Positions 23,864 to 31,206 of a DNA stretch of 40,701 bases are shown piece by piece (positions within the stretch are counted from its first letter, which is position 1; each line of letters starts with the position of its first letter). The position numbers and the translations under genes are program-made. The notes beneath the pieces were generated by a model, which saw nothing but the letters and a program-made list of their open reading frames with translations, did not search any database and was not told the DNA's origin. Origin of the DNA: Dehalococcoidia bacterium. GTDB lineage: Bacteria; Chloroflexota; Dehalococcoidia; Dehalococcoidales; RBG-16-60-22. The stretch spans positions 1 to 40,701 of the forward strand of contig JAUXAC010000011.1 in NCBI GenBank assembly GCA_030615035.1, given 5' to 3'.

Positions 23864-25408
23864 ATGCGAGCCATTATCAGCGTCTCTGACAAAGCCGGGG
23901 TAACTGATTTTGCCAAAGACTTGAGCCAGTTGGGATTTGAGATATTCAGCACCGGCGGCACCAAAAAGGCACTGGCAGAAGCTAAGGTGCCAGTTAAAAG
24001 TGTCTCTGAGATTACAGGGTTTCCAGAGATTCTTGATGGTCGGGTAAAGACCCTGCACCCGATGGTTCACGGCGGTCTTCTGGCTAAACGCAACCTGCCC
24101 GCCCATATGGCAGAGCTAGCCGAAAATAAAATTGAGCCTATTGACCTGGTGGCGGTTAATCTTTACCCGTTTGTCCAGACAGTAACCAAGCAGGGAGTTA
24201 CCCTTGATGAGGCATTAGAGAATATTGATATTGGCGGACCAACCATGATTCGGGCGGCTGCCAAGAACTTCCCCAGCGTTATCGTGGTGGTAGACCCGGT
24301 TGACTATAAATTAGTAGTGGAGAAGTTGAAGCAGGGAGATCTGGCGCTGGATGAGCGTAAACGGCTGGCGCAGAAGGCATTCCAGCACGTAGCTGCTTAT
24401 GATACTGCTATTTCACAGTACCTGAGGCAGGATATGGAAGGTTTTCCCGAGGAGATGACCGTAGCCCTAAAGAAGCGCTACGAACTTCGCTACGGTGAGA
24501 ACCCCCACCAGATGGCTGCCTTCTATGCCGAGCAGGTGGTTGGCACCGGGCAGGAGACCGGTATTACCCGGGCAGAGCAGCTATGGGGAAAGGAACTATC
24601 GTTTAACAATATTCTGGATGCCGACGCCGCCTGGGGTGCGGTCACCGACTTTTCCGCACCAGCAGTAGCTGTTATCAAGCATACCAATCCCTGCGGTCTG
24701 GCGAGTCATAGTGATATTGCCGAGGCTTATCGGCGGGCACTCAGTGGCGACCCGGTGGCTGCCTTCGGCGGCATTGTCGCTTCAAACCGGGCGGTTACTC
24801 CGGCTATGGCGGAAGAAATGAAGTCAGTCTTCTACGAGATAGTTATCGCTCCCGAGTATGAAGTCGAGGCACTAAGAATATTAAAGCGTAAAAAGAACCT
24901 TCGGATTCTGGTGGCTGAATTACCGGCGGACTATGGTACTGTTCCGGCTGGCTACCTTGATTTCCGCCGGGTAAAGGGTGGATTTCTTATCCAGGACTCG
25001 GATTCTCTCCCCGAAGATAGCGTTAAGCTTGAAATGGCAACCAAGCGCGAGCCAACCAAGGCGGAAGTAGAAGACCTGCTTTTTGCCTGGCGCGCAGTTA
25101 AGCATGTAAAGTCAAACGCCATTGTGCTGGTGAAGGACAAGACACTTTTAGGAATGGGAGCCGGACAACCCAGTCGGATTGTCAGTGCCCAGGTAGCCAA
25201 GGAGAAGGCTGGAGGGAAGACTAAAGGCAGTGTCCTGGCTTCGGATGCCATGTTCCCATTTCCTGACGTGGTGGAGGCAGCCGCTGCTGCCGGGGTAACC
25301 GCCATTATCCAGCCCGGTGGCTCAATAAGGGATGAAGACTCAATTAAGGCGGCGGATAAGCACAATATAGCAATGGTCTTTACCGGAGTGAGGCATTTCA
25401 GACATTAA
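23864..25408 (+). CDS. purH: bifunctional AICAR formyltransferase / IMP cyclohydrolase
   Basis: 514 residues. The N-terminal MGS-like IMP cyclohydrolase domain (AIISVSDKAGVTDFAKDLSQ, STGGTKKAL, DGRVKTLHPMVHGG) and the transformylase domain (LRYGENPHQMAAFYA, KHTNPCGLA, GAGQPSRIVSA, IIQPGGSIRDEDSIKAAD) are both complete. It performs the last two steps of IMP synthesis. The ATG at 23864 follows TTGGAGGGATTATTT; a TTG five codons earlier overlaps this SD. It is the second purine gene in the stretch. Confidence 0.97.
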   Translation: MRAIISVSDKAGVTDFAKDLSQLGFEIFSTGGTKKALAEAKVPVKSVSEITGFPEILDGRVKTLHPMVHGGLLAKRNLPAHMAELAENKIEPIDLVAVNLYPFVQTVTKQGVTLDEALENIDIGGPTMIRAAAKNFPSVIVVVDPVDYKLVVEKLKQGDLALDERKRLAQKAFQHVAAYDTAISQYLRQDMEGFPEEMTVALKKRYELRYGENPHQMAAFYAEQVVGTGQETGITRAEQLWGKELSFNNILDADAAWGAVTDFSAPAVAVIKHTNPCGLASHSDIAEAYRRALSGDPVAAFGGIVASNRAVTPAMAEEMKSVFYEIVIAPEYEVEALRILKRKKNLRILVAELPADYGTVPAGYLDFRRVKGGFLIQDSDSLPEDSVKLEMATKREPTKAEVEDLLFAWRAVKHVKSNAIVLVKDKTLLGMGAGQPSRIVSAQVAKEKAGGKTKGSVLASDAMFPFPDVVEAAAAAGVTAIIQPGGSIRDEDSIKAADKHNIAMVFTGVRHFRH

Positions 25409-25428
25409 GCTCAATACGAAGGCGTGTT

Positions 25429-25962
25429 ATGGCTAATGCAGTTTTAGTGATAGATATGCTCAGAGGCTTTCTGGAGGAAGGTTATCCCTTATACTGTGGA
25501 GTTAAAGCGCGCCGCATAATTTCTAACATTCAAAGTCTTCTGGAGCGGGAGCTCGCTCTGGGCGCCAAGGTCTTCTTTATCTGCGACCACCATGATCCCG
25601 ATGACCCTGAGTTTAAGATGTTTCCTCCCCACTGCATTGCGGGCACCGTTGAGGCAGAGGTCATTCCTGAATTAGCTAAATATTCAGGTGAAATAATACC
25701 TAAAAAACGCTACAGTGCCTTTTTCGGTACGCCACTTGAGGCAAAGCTGAGAGAGCTCAAACCCGAAAAGATAATTGTTTGCGGGGTATGCACCGATATT
25801 TGCGTGTTGCATACTGTGGCTGATGCCAGGAATCGCGATTATCAAGTAGAAGTGCCGATTGACGGCGTTGCCTCCTTTGATGAAAAGGCGCACCAATTTG
25901 CCCTAGAGCACATGGAGAAGGTACTGGGCGCAAAACTGACCAGCATTGGGGGTGCCAAATGA
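25429..25962 (+). CDS. pncA: nicotinamidase/isochorismatase-family hydrolase
   Basis: 177 residues. The catalytic triad is visible as Asp9 (VLVIDM), Lys92/93 (IIPKKRYSAF) and Cys125 in GVCTDICVLHT; the CDHHDPDDP segment near residue 52 fits the metal-binding site. It overlaps a nicotinate phosphoribosyltransferase by four bases (ATGA), which makes nicotinamide to nicotinate conversion the most likely reaction, feeding NAD salvage. Family alternatives such as isochorismatase are less likely in this context. Confidence 0.85.
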   Translation: MANAVLVIDMLRGFLEEGYPLYCGVKARRIISNIQSLLERELALGAKVFFICDHHDPDDPEFKMFPPHCIAGTVEAEVIPELAKYSGEIIPKKRYSAFFGTPLEAKLRELKPEKIIVCGVCTDICVLHTVADARNRDYQVEVPIDGVASFDEKAHQFALEHMEKVLGAKLTSIGGAK

Positions 25963-26957
25963 AACTACCTAAATTTGAACCGAGTAAGGCTGTCCTGTTC
26001 GGGGAGACGACTGATATTTACTTTGCCCGTACAATAGATATATTGCGTCGTGAGGGGCTTAACCCGGTAGCCACCATGCAGGTATTCCCCGGTCGGGCGG
26101 GGATACTCTGCGGCATAGAAGAGGTCAAGGCGCTGCTGGCTAAAGTCTTGCCTGAAGATAACCGTGAGGTATGGGCTCTGGCTGAGGGTAAGACAATGGC
26201 AGCCAAGGAAGTGGTATTGCGCATCACTGCCCCCTATCAGAGCTACGGGCTATATGAAACAGCTATAGATGGTATTCTAGCCCACTGTAGCGGTTGGGCA
26301 ACGGCGGCCAGGGAGTGCGTGGAAGCAGCCAAGGGGATACCTCTCATCAGCTTCGGTGTTCGGGGTGTCCACCCCTCAGTAGTCGGAGTAGCGGATTATG
26401 CAGCTGTTGTTGGTGGTTGCGCTGGCTGTTCCAGCATCATCGGGGCTAAATTGGCTGGTATTGAGCCATCAGGGACTATTCCCCATGCCATGATTATAGT
26501 TATGGGTGACACGGTTAAGGCGACGGTAGCCTTTGATAAGCATACGCCGCCTGAGGTACCCCGCATCTCTCTGGTTGATACCTTTAAGGATGAGGCTGAG
26601 GAAAGCCTGCGGGTAGCTGAGGCACTGGGAGAGAAGCTGAATAGTGTGCGACTGGATACCCCCAGCGAGCGGGGTGGGGTTACCGCTGATTTAGTCAAAG
26701 AGGTGAGAGCCAGGCTGGACTTAGCCGGCTTCAAGCACGTAAAGATTTTTGTCAGCGGTGGCATTGACCCGGAGCGCATCACCTACTTTCTGGAGAGTGG
26801 AGCGCCGGTTGATGGTTTTGGTGTCGGCAGGTATATCAGCGGGGCTAAGCCGATTGATTTTACCGCCGACCTGCATGAGGTGGACGGCAAGCCAATCGCC
26901 AAACGGGGCAGAATCCCGGGCATAACGCCCAATCCCAGGCTCAAGCGGGTGATGTAA
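25959..26957 (+). CDS. pncB: nicotinate phosphoribosyltransferase
   Basis: 332 residues, the short archaeal-type form. Landmarks: ETTDIYFARTIDILRREG, QVFPGRAGILCG, the histidine region GILAHCSGWATAARE, FGVRGVHPSV, GTIPHAMIIV, SVRLDTPSERGG, KIFVSGGIDPERI, and DGFGVGRYIS for phosphate binding. It joins nicotinate and PRPP to give NaMN. It is translationally coupled to the nicotinamidase. Confidence 0.92.
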   Translation: MKLPKFEPSKAVLFGETTDIYFARTIDILRREGLNPVATMQVFPGRAGILCGIEEVKALLAKVLPEDNREVWALAEGKTMAAKEVVLRITAPYQSYGLYETAIDGILAHCSGWATAARECVEAAKGIPLISFGVRGVHPSVVGVADYAAVVGGCAGCSSIIGAKLAGIEPSGTIPHAMIIVMGDTVKATVAFDKHTPPEVPRISLVDTFKDEAEESLRVAEALGEKLNSVRLDTPSERGGVTADLVKEVRARLDLAGFKHVKIFVSGGIDPERITYFLESGAPVDGFGVGRYISGAKPIDFTADLHEVDGKPIAKRGRIPGITPNPRLKRVM

Positions 26958-26972
26958 CATAATGTAATGAGA

Positions 26973-27127
26973 TTATTTTCTACCTCACCCCCTTTATCCC
27001 CCTCTCCTTCAAAGGAGAGGGGGAAGGTTTTTGAAAGAGGGGCTTCGCCCCTCTTAGACGCCCGCTAAGTCAAAGGAGAGGGGGAATATATTAGGAAGAG
27101 GGGCTTCGCCCCTTCAAGCTTCCCTTT
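26973..27127. repeat. mosaic hairpin repeat, locus 6 (two units)
   Basis: The first unit begins TTATTTTCTACCTCACCCCC and includes both hairpins (CCTTCAAAGGAGAGGGGG; GAGGGGCTTCGCCCCTC). A second, shortened unit begins TCAAAGGAGAGGGGGAATA. The first 68 bp are almost identical to locus 7 in the same orientation. Confidence 0.88.
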
Positions 27128-27175
27128 AGGTGGGATTATCTTTACCTGGTGCATTGAAATTCCTTGCAAAAAGAC

Positions 27176-27228
27176 TTGACAAAACAGTCTTTTCAGTTTA
27201 TACTGAATTATCAGATAAGGATGATAAT
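27176..27228 (+). promoter_or_regulatory. promoter and operator of the HgcC-like/arsM operon
   Basis: TTGACA (27176-27181), exactly 17 bp, TATACT (27199-27204). Overlapping the predicted start point is ATTATCA (27207-27213), 8 bp, TGATAAT (27222-27228), a perfect 7-bp inverted repeat that suits a dimeric repressor. The binder is unknown: an ArsR-type protein or the encoded AbrB-like protein. Confidence 0.72.
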
Positions 27229-27260
27229 CCTGAATTAATACATTAGAAGGAGGTGGAGCT

Positions 27261-27551
27261 ATGACCGAAAAAAGTGAGTCAAAAAGTGTGGCATGCTGTG
27301 AAACGGAACCAATGCTGAAAAGTGGCAGGTGTTGTCAGGTTGAAGCGCTCATAACTATTGATGGGCGGGGACAGATAGTTCTTCCCAAAGATGTGAGAGA
27401 GAAACGCAAGATAAAAGCAGGTGATAAATTTGTGGTAATAAACTATGAATCAGATGAGCAAGTATGCTGTATCTTCCTAATCAAAGCTGACGACTTCGGC
27501 GAAACCGTAAAGGGCATGCTTGAACCAATGATGAAAGAAATGCTACAGTAA
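27261..27551 (+). CDS. HgcAB-associated (HgcC-like) AbrB/MazE-fold protein
   Basis: 96 residues. A Cys-rich N-terminus (VACCETEP, GRCCQVEAL) is followed by a swapped-hairpin AbrB fold (ITIDGRGQIVLPKDVREKRK, then AGDKFVVINY) and a C-terminal helix with EPMMKEMLQ. CC pairs at the N-terminus and VCCIFLIKADD in the second half match the family annotated beside hgcAB and arsM. A metal- or metalloid-responsive transcription factor is the natural reading. AAGGAGGTGGAGCT precedes the ATG. hgcA and hgcB are not in the window. Confidence 0.82.
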   Translation: MTEKSESKSVACCETEPMLKSGRCCQVEALITIDGRGQIVLPKDVREKRKIKAGDKFVVINYESDEQVCCIFLIKADDFGETVKGMLEPMMKEMLQ

Positions 27552-27567
27552 TTAAAGGAGTCATGAA

Positions 27568-28398
27568 ATGAAAGAAGCGGAAATAAAGAAAGTGGTAAGA
27601 GAAGGCTATGCCGAAATAGCCAAAAAAGAGAGTTCTTGCTGTGTTCCAGCCGATACCTGTTGCGGAAGTACCGACCTGGCACAAAGTATAAGTAAGACGA
27701 TAGGTTATTCAGATGAGGAACTCACCTCTGTTCCCGAAGGTGCCAATCTGGGGCTTGGCTGTGGCAATCCGGTGGCTCTGGCATCTTTAGTAGAGGGAGA
27801 GACTGTTCTTGACCTTGGCTCTGGCGCTGGTTTTGATTGTTTCCTGGCGGCAAGCAAGGTTGGGGGGAGGGGGAAAGTCATTGGTGTCGATATGACGCCA
27901 GAAATGATTGATAAAGCCAGAGAAAATGCCCGAAAGGGCAACTACGAAAACATAGAATTCAGGCTGGGGGAGATTGAAAATATACCTGCTGCCGATAATT
28001 CCATTGATGCGGTCATTTCCAATTGCGTCATTAATCTCTCACCCAATAAGAAAAGGGTTTTTGCCGAGGCGTTCCGGGTACTTAAATCTGGCGGCAGGCT
28101 GATGGTATCAGATATTGTCCTGTTGAAAGAACTCCCCGATTTCATAATAAACTCCATCGAGGCATATGTCGGTTGTATTTCGGGTGCAATGATGAGAGAC
28201 GAGTATATAGAAACGATAAGAGAGGCCGGTTTTGGCGAGGTCAAAATAGTGGATGAGACAGTTTTCCCTATTGAGTTAATGGCCAACGACCCTACCGCAC
28301 AGGCAATTATCAACGAGTTAGACATAACAACAGAGGATATAAAAGATATAGAGAATTCTGTTGTTAGCATAAAGGTTCAGGGGATAAAGACAAGGTGA
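27568..28398 (+). CDS. arsM: arsenite S-adenosylmethionine methyltransferase
   Basis: 276 residues. SAM-binding motif I is LDLGSGAGFD (81-90), followed by VIGVDMTPEMIDKAR. The arsenite-binding cysteines expected in ArsM are present: Cys65 (LGLGCGNP), Cys153 (ISNCVIN) and Cys203 (VGCISGA). Two extra CC pairs near the N-terminus (SSCCVPADTCCG) are common in bacterial ArsM. It methylates As(III) for detoxification. It lies 16 bp behind the HgcC-like gene. There is no arsR, arsB or arsC here. Confidence 0.95.
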   Translation: MKEAEIKKVVREGYAEIAKKESSCCVPADTCCGSTDLAQSISKTIGYSDEELTSVPEGANLGLGCGNPVALASLVEGETVLDLGSGAGFDCFLAASKVGGRGKVIGVDMTPEMIDKARENARKGNYENIEFRLGEIENIPAADNSIDAVISNCVINLSPNKKRVFAEAFRVLKSGGRLMVSDIVLLKELPDFIINSIEAYVGCISGAMMRDEYIETIREAGFGEVKIVDETVFPIELMANDPTAQAIINELDITTEDIKDIENSVVSIKVQGIKTR

Positions 28399-28404
28399 TG
28401 GGGG

Positions 28405-28484
28405 TTATTTTCTACCTCACCCCCTTTATCCCCCTCTCCTTCAAAGGAGAGGGGGGAAGGTTTTTGGAAGAGGCGGAGCCCCTT
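28405..28484. repeat. mosaic hairpin repeat, locus 7
   Basis: TTATTTTCTACCTCACCCCC, CCTTCAAAGGAGAGGGGGG, then TTTTTGGAAGAGGCGGAGCC. It is a direct repeat of locus 6 on the other side of the arsM operon. Confidence 0.88.
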
Positions 28485-28521
28485 AAATCTACCTAGACAA
28501 ACGGCTTGGTGTAAGGCTAGC

Positions 28522-28818
28522 CTAGCTCCGCTTAAACTCTAAACGCAGAACCTGTTTTGTGTCTCGGGTAACCTTTATCCGCTCGTCTATGCGCCAGCCG
28601 ACCACCCACAGGATATGCTCGGGAGAGCAGACGATAGGGATTCTTTCCCGCCAGGCGTGGGGGATCTTGCTGTCAATCATAAACTCATTTAATTTCTTGG
28701 GCTGGCTCATACCCAATGGCTGGAACCTGTCGCCGGGCTTACGAGTGCGCACGGTCAGTTTATTGCCAGCTTTATCCAGGTCAAAGTAGGCAGTAAAGAG
28801 ATTGTCTATCAACCTCAC
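28522..28818 (-). CDS. tilS: TilS C-terminal part (split gene)
   Basis: 98 residues from GTG at 28818 (or the downstream half of a readthrough product). FDLDKAGNKLTVRTRKPGDR, FQPLGMSQPKKLNEFMID and WRERIPIVCSPEHILWVVGW are the TilS C-terminal domain that grips tRNA-Ile. It is in the same frame as the upstream part, separated only by TAG GGG. The repeat supplies GGAGAGGGGG, which could act as a ribosome binding site for the GTG. Expression as a separate chain is therefore possible. Confidence 0.85.
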   Translation of the reverse strand: MRLIDNLFTAYFDLDKAGNKLTVRTRKPGDRFQPLGMSQPKKLNEFMIDSKIPHAWRERIPIVCSPEHILWVVGWRIDERIKVTRDTKQVLRLEFKRS

Positions 28819-29005
28819 CCCCTATATCCCCCTCTCCTTCAAAGGAGAGGGGGAAGGTTTTTGGAAGAGGGGCGAAGCCCCTCTTAGACACCCCGTTAGC
28901 TTAATCGCCTTCAAAGGAGAGGGGGAAGAATAGTTGGTGAAGGGGCGGAGCCCCTTCACGCTTCCCCCGCTCGGGGTAGGGTCCTCGCCCTTCTCGGATT
29001 CCCCT
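28811..29005. repeat. mosaic hairpin repeat, locus 8, inside tilS
   Basis: Both hairpins are present (CCTTCAAAGGAGAGGGGG; GAGGGGCGAAGCCCCTC), plus a second unit with AAGGGGCGGAGCCCCTT. It is read through by tilS as SPSPLKAIKL and PSPSPLKERGI. The consensus GATAAAGGGGGTGAGG is changed here to GATATAGGGGGTGAGG (plus-strand complement CCCCTATATCCCC), which is the in-frame TAG at 28822-28824. The outer boundary near 29005 is approximate. Confidence 0.85.
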
Positions 29006-30135
29006 TTTTGGTCTATAATTGTTGCTTCAATACACCATCCCGGTAGCTGTGTCTCTCCCGGTATCTTCAGGGCAAACTCAGCCTCCAGAATGGGGAAGGG
29101 GGATAAAGCGGCGGGGTCTGAGCCCAGCAGGTATTTATTATATTCTATGGAAAAGGTTAAGCCTTCAGGCAGGCTGATTCTTTTTCCAGCCGGCTTGTTT
29201 AAAGTCGCCATTATTTCTTCAATGTGGCGCGCCTCAATATCCTTAAGATTACCTATCAACTTTTCTATAGAAGCTCGAAGCAGTTGTCGTTTCAGGGCGG
29301 GGGGTAATTGACCAAACCTTTTCTTATCTAAAATAATCGTGTTTTCCTGTTCTTGAGCAACTTCACCCCATAGTCGGGCGACTTCTTTATCCAGAAAGGC
29401 AAGGTCATCAGCCGCAATCCGAGCAGTTCGGAGCAAGGTCTCAGTTACCTGTGGGTTATAGCTCTGGAGCAGCGGCAGGAGCTGCTGACGGATTCTGTTT
29501 CTCAGTGGTGATAGCGATAGGTTAGAGGCATCGATCCGGAACATAAGCTGATGCTGCCGACAATAGCCCTCCGTCTCCTGTCGGCTTATCTGTAGTAGTG
29601 GTCTTATTATAGTGAGGCTATTCCCCAGAGATTGCCACTGGCTCGATGGTTGTAGTCCCCGCAGGCCTCTGGTTCCAGTTCCCCGTATCAGGTGCATCAG
29701 TATGGTTTCTATATGGTCGTCAACAGTATGCCCTGCCGCAGCTCGGTCGGCTCCGATAGAATCAGCGACCTGAGCCAGGAAAGTGTAACGCACCTCACGT
29801 GCAGCTTCCTCCAAGGAAAGACGCTGCCGGGCTTGATAGGCTTTGACATCATACTGTTCTATAGTAGCCGGGGTGTTTAATTGGTTAGCCAGGTCAGCAA
29901 CATACCGGGCATCAGCCTCAGACTCAGCACCTCGCAGCTGGTGGTCAAGGTGAGCCACATGCAGCGTTATGCCCAGTTCCTCTCGCAGCTTAACCAGAAT
30001 ATGGAACAGGCAGACTGAATCCGGGCCACCGGATACAGCCACCACCAGCTTCTGCTGCCCTGATACCAGGTGTTGCTCTTGGATAAAGCGTAGTACTCTC
30101 TGCTCCAGTGTTGCCGGTCTCTTGCTGGTCCCCAA
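28822..30135 (-). CDS. tilS: tRNA(Ile)-lysidine synthase, N-terminal part, interrupted
   Basis: 437 codons before TAG. The PP-loop SGGPDS is at residues 35-40, followed by HVAHLDHQLRGAESEADARY, RLSLEEAAREVRYTFL, HTVDDHIETILMHLIRGTG and NRIRQQLLPLL: a complete catalytic domain for lysidine formation at C34 of tRNA-Ile(CAU). After about residue 370 the family sequence stops, and ~65 residues of repeat-encoded, Pro/Ser/Lys-rich sequence follow to the stop. The true C-terminal domain resumes in the same frame at 28818. Start TTG, with AGAGGGGAAA immediately ahead. Confidence 0.9.
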   Translation of the reverse strand: MGTSKRPATLEQRVLRFIQEQHLVSGQQKLVVAVSGGPDSVCLFHILVKLREELGITLHVAHLDHQLRGAESEADARYVADLANQLNTPATIEQYDVKAYQARQRLSLEEAAREVRYTFLAQVADSIGADRAAAGHTVDDHIETILMHLIRGTGTRGLRGLQPSSQWQSLGNSLTIIRPLLQISRQETEGYCRQHQLMFRIDASNLSLSPLRNRIRQQLLPLLQSYNPQVTETLLRTARIAADDLAFLDKEVARLWGEVAQEQENTIILDKKRFGQLPPALKRQLLRASIEKLIGNLKDIEARHIEEIMATLNKPAGKRISLPEGLTFSIEYNKYLLGSDPAALSPFPILEAEFALKIPGETQLPGWCIEATIIDQKGESEKGEDPTPSGGSVKGLRPFTNYSSPSPLKAIKLTGCLRGASPLFQKPSPSPLKERGI

Positions 30136-30189
30136 TTTCCCCTCTTTACAATTAATAAGCGTTCGCCAAAGCTATTAGCTAGGTATTGT

Positions 30190-30537
30190 TTACTAACCCC
30201 ATCCCCCTGACCCCCTTCCCCTTGGTAAGGGGAAGGGGGAAAGTATGATTTCCGAAGGGGCTAACGCCCCTTCGGGCTTCCCCTTACTCTATGGGGGAAT
30301 GGTTATGTAAGAGGAGCTTCGCCCCTCTAAAACTCCCAGAGCTTGTTTGAAGATCTCGTCCCTCTAAAATTCCCAAAAGACTGTTTGGAGGCTTCGCCTC
30401 TTTTTGTAAGATTGCCTAGCAACCCATCCCACCTATAGGTTTTCATTAGGTGACCCTATCCCCTTTATCCCCTTCCCCTTGATGAGGGGAAGGGGAAGAT
30501 TTCATAAAGAGGGGCTTCGCCCCTCTAAAACTCCCTG
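30190..30537. repeat. mosaic hairpin repeat, locus 9 (several units)
   Basis: At least three units: CCCCTTCCCCTTGGTAAGGG; GAAGGGGCTAACGCCCCTTC; GAGGAGCTTCGCCCCTC; GGAGGCTTCGCCTC; CCCCTTCCCCTTGATGAGGG; GAGGGGCTTCGCCCCTC. It fills the 416-bp space between tilS and the DUF2344 gene, with no other feature seen. Confidence 0.85.
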
Positions 30538-30551
30538 TGAAAAGATATTGG

Positions 30552-31199
30552 TCAGCTTGTCCTTAAAACAAGTTTGGTGCGGTGTAGAGACCGTGGATAA
30601 TGCGTAAAGCCCAAGGCAGCGGCAACCTGTTCCGGTCTCCCCGAGCCATTACTATCACAGTGTAACCTCATCCCTATCGTGCAATAACCGCTACGCCAAT
30701 CAATGAGCCACAGGTCATCAATTAAAGCCCTCAGGTCGTATTTTCGTGGTCCGGTATCTCTCTGGTGTTGCCACGGTAGATGCTCTACTGAAAGTAAGGA
30801 AGCAAGCGCTGACTCTACGTCCTTTTGCTCTTTTTCGGTTTCCACTTCAACTTTATATTCGACATAGCGGACCTGAGATTGCAAAGACGGCAGAGTCGGA
30901 GCTACCGGATACGCCTGCAATATTTCAATTCCGGGCGGTAACTGCTGACCTACGGCAGAGGTGAAAAAGTGGGGGGATACGAACCTGGTCAGGGTGATAT
31001 CCATTAACTCGGCTTCGCTGGTTACTCCCACAGCGAGGGGTGCCGCCAGTGATATTCGGGGATGGGGACTAAACCCTTCTGAGTAGGCCAATGATATTCC
31101 AGCCCGGTTAAGCGCCCTCTGCCATAAGCGCATTATATCCAGATGAGAGATGAATTTCACCTCCTGTCCTCGGCTGAACCTGATGCGCAGACGCTGCAT
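30552..31199 (-). CDS. DUF2344 / TIGR03936-type radical-SAM-associated protein
   Basis: 215 residues from MQRLRIRFSRGQEVKFISHL. DIMRLWQRALNRAGISLAYS, EGFSPHPRISLAAPLAVG and TSEAELMDI are the family signature. It normally accompanies or is fused to a B12-binding radical SAM protein (often beside rplU/rpmA or rng). No such partner is present in this window. The ATG at 31199 lies 7 bases after the stop of the CNNM gene, so coupled translation is likely; a longer frame upstream runs inside that gene and has no homology. Role unknown, possibly tRNA or ribosome related. Confidence 0.88.
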   Translation of the reverse strand: MQRLRIRFSRGQEVKFISHLDIMRLWQRALNRAGISLAYSEGFSPHPRISLAAPLAVGVTSEAELMDITLTRFVSPHFFTSAVGQQLPPGIEILQAYPVAPTLPSLQSQVRYVEYKVEVETEKEQKDVESALASLLSVEHLPWQHQRDTGPRKYDLRALIDDLWLIDWRSGYCTIGMRLHCDSNGSGRPEQVAAALGFTHYPRSLHRTKLVLRTS

Positions 31200-31206
31200 A
31201 ATCCCC

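Noticed and set aside
26973..28484. Possible CRISPR because of repeated palindromic units
   Set aside because: Units are of unequal length, in mosaic order, spaced irregularly, with no unique spacers and no cas genes.
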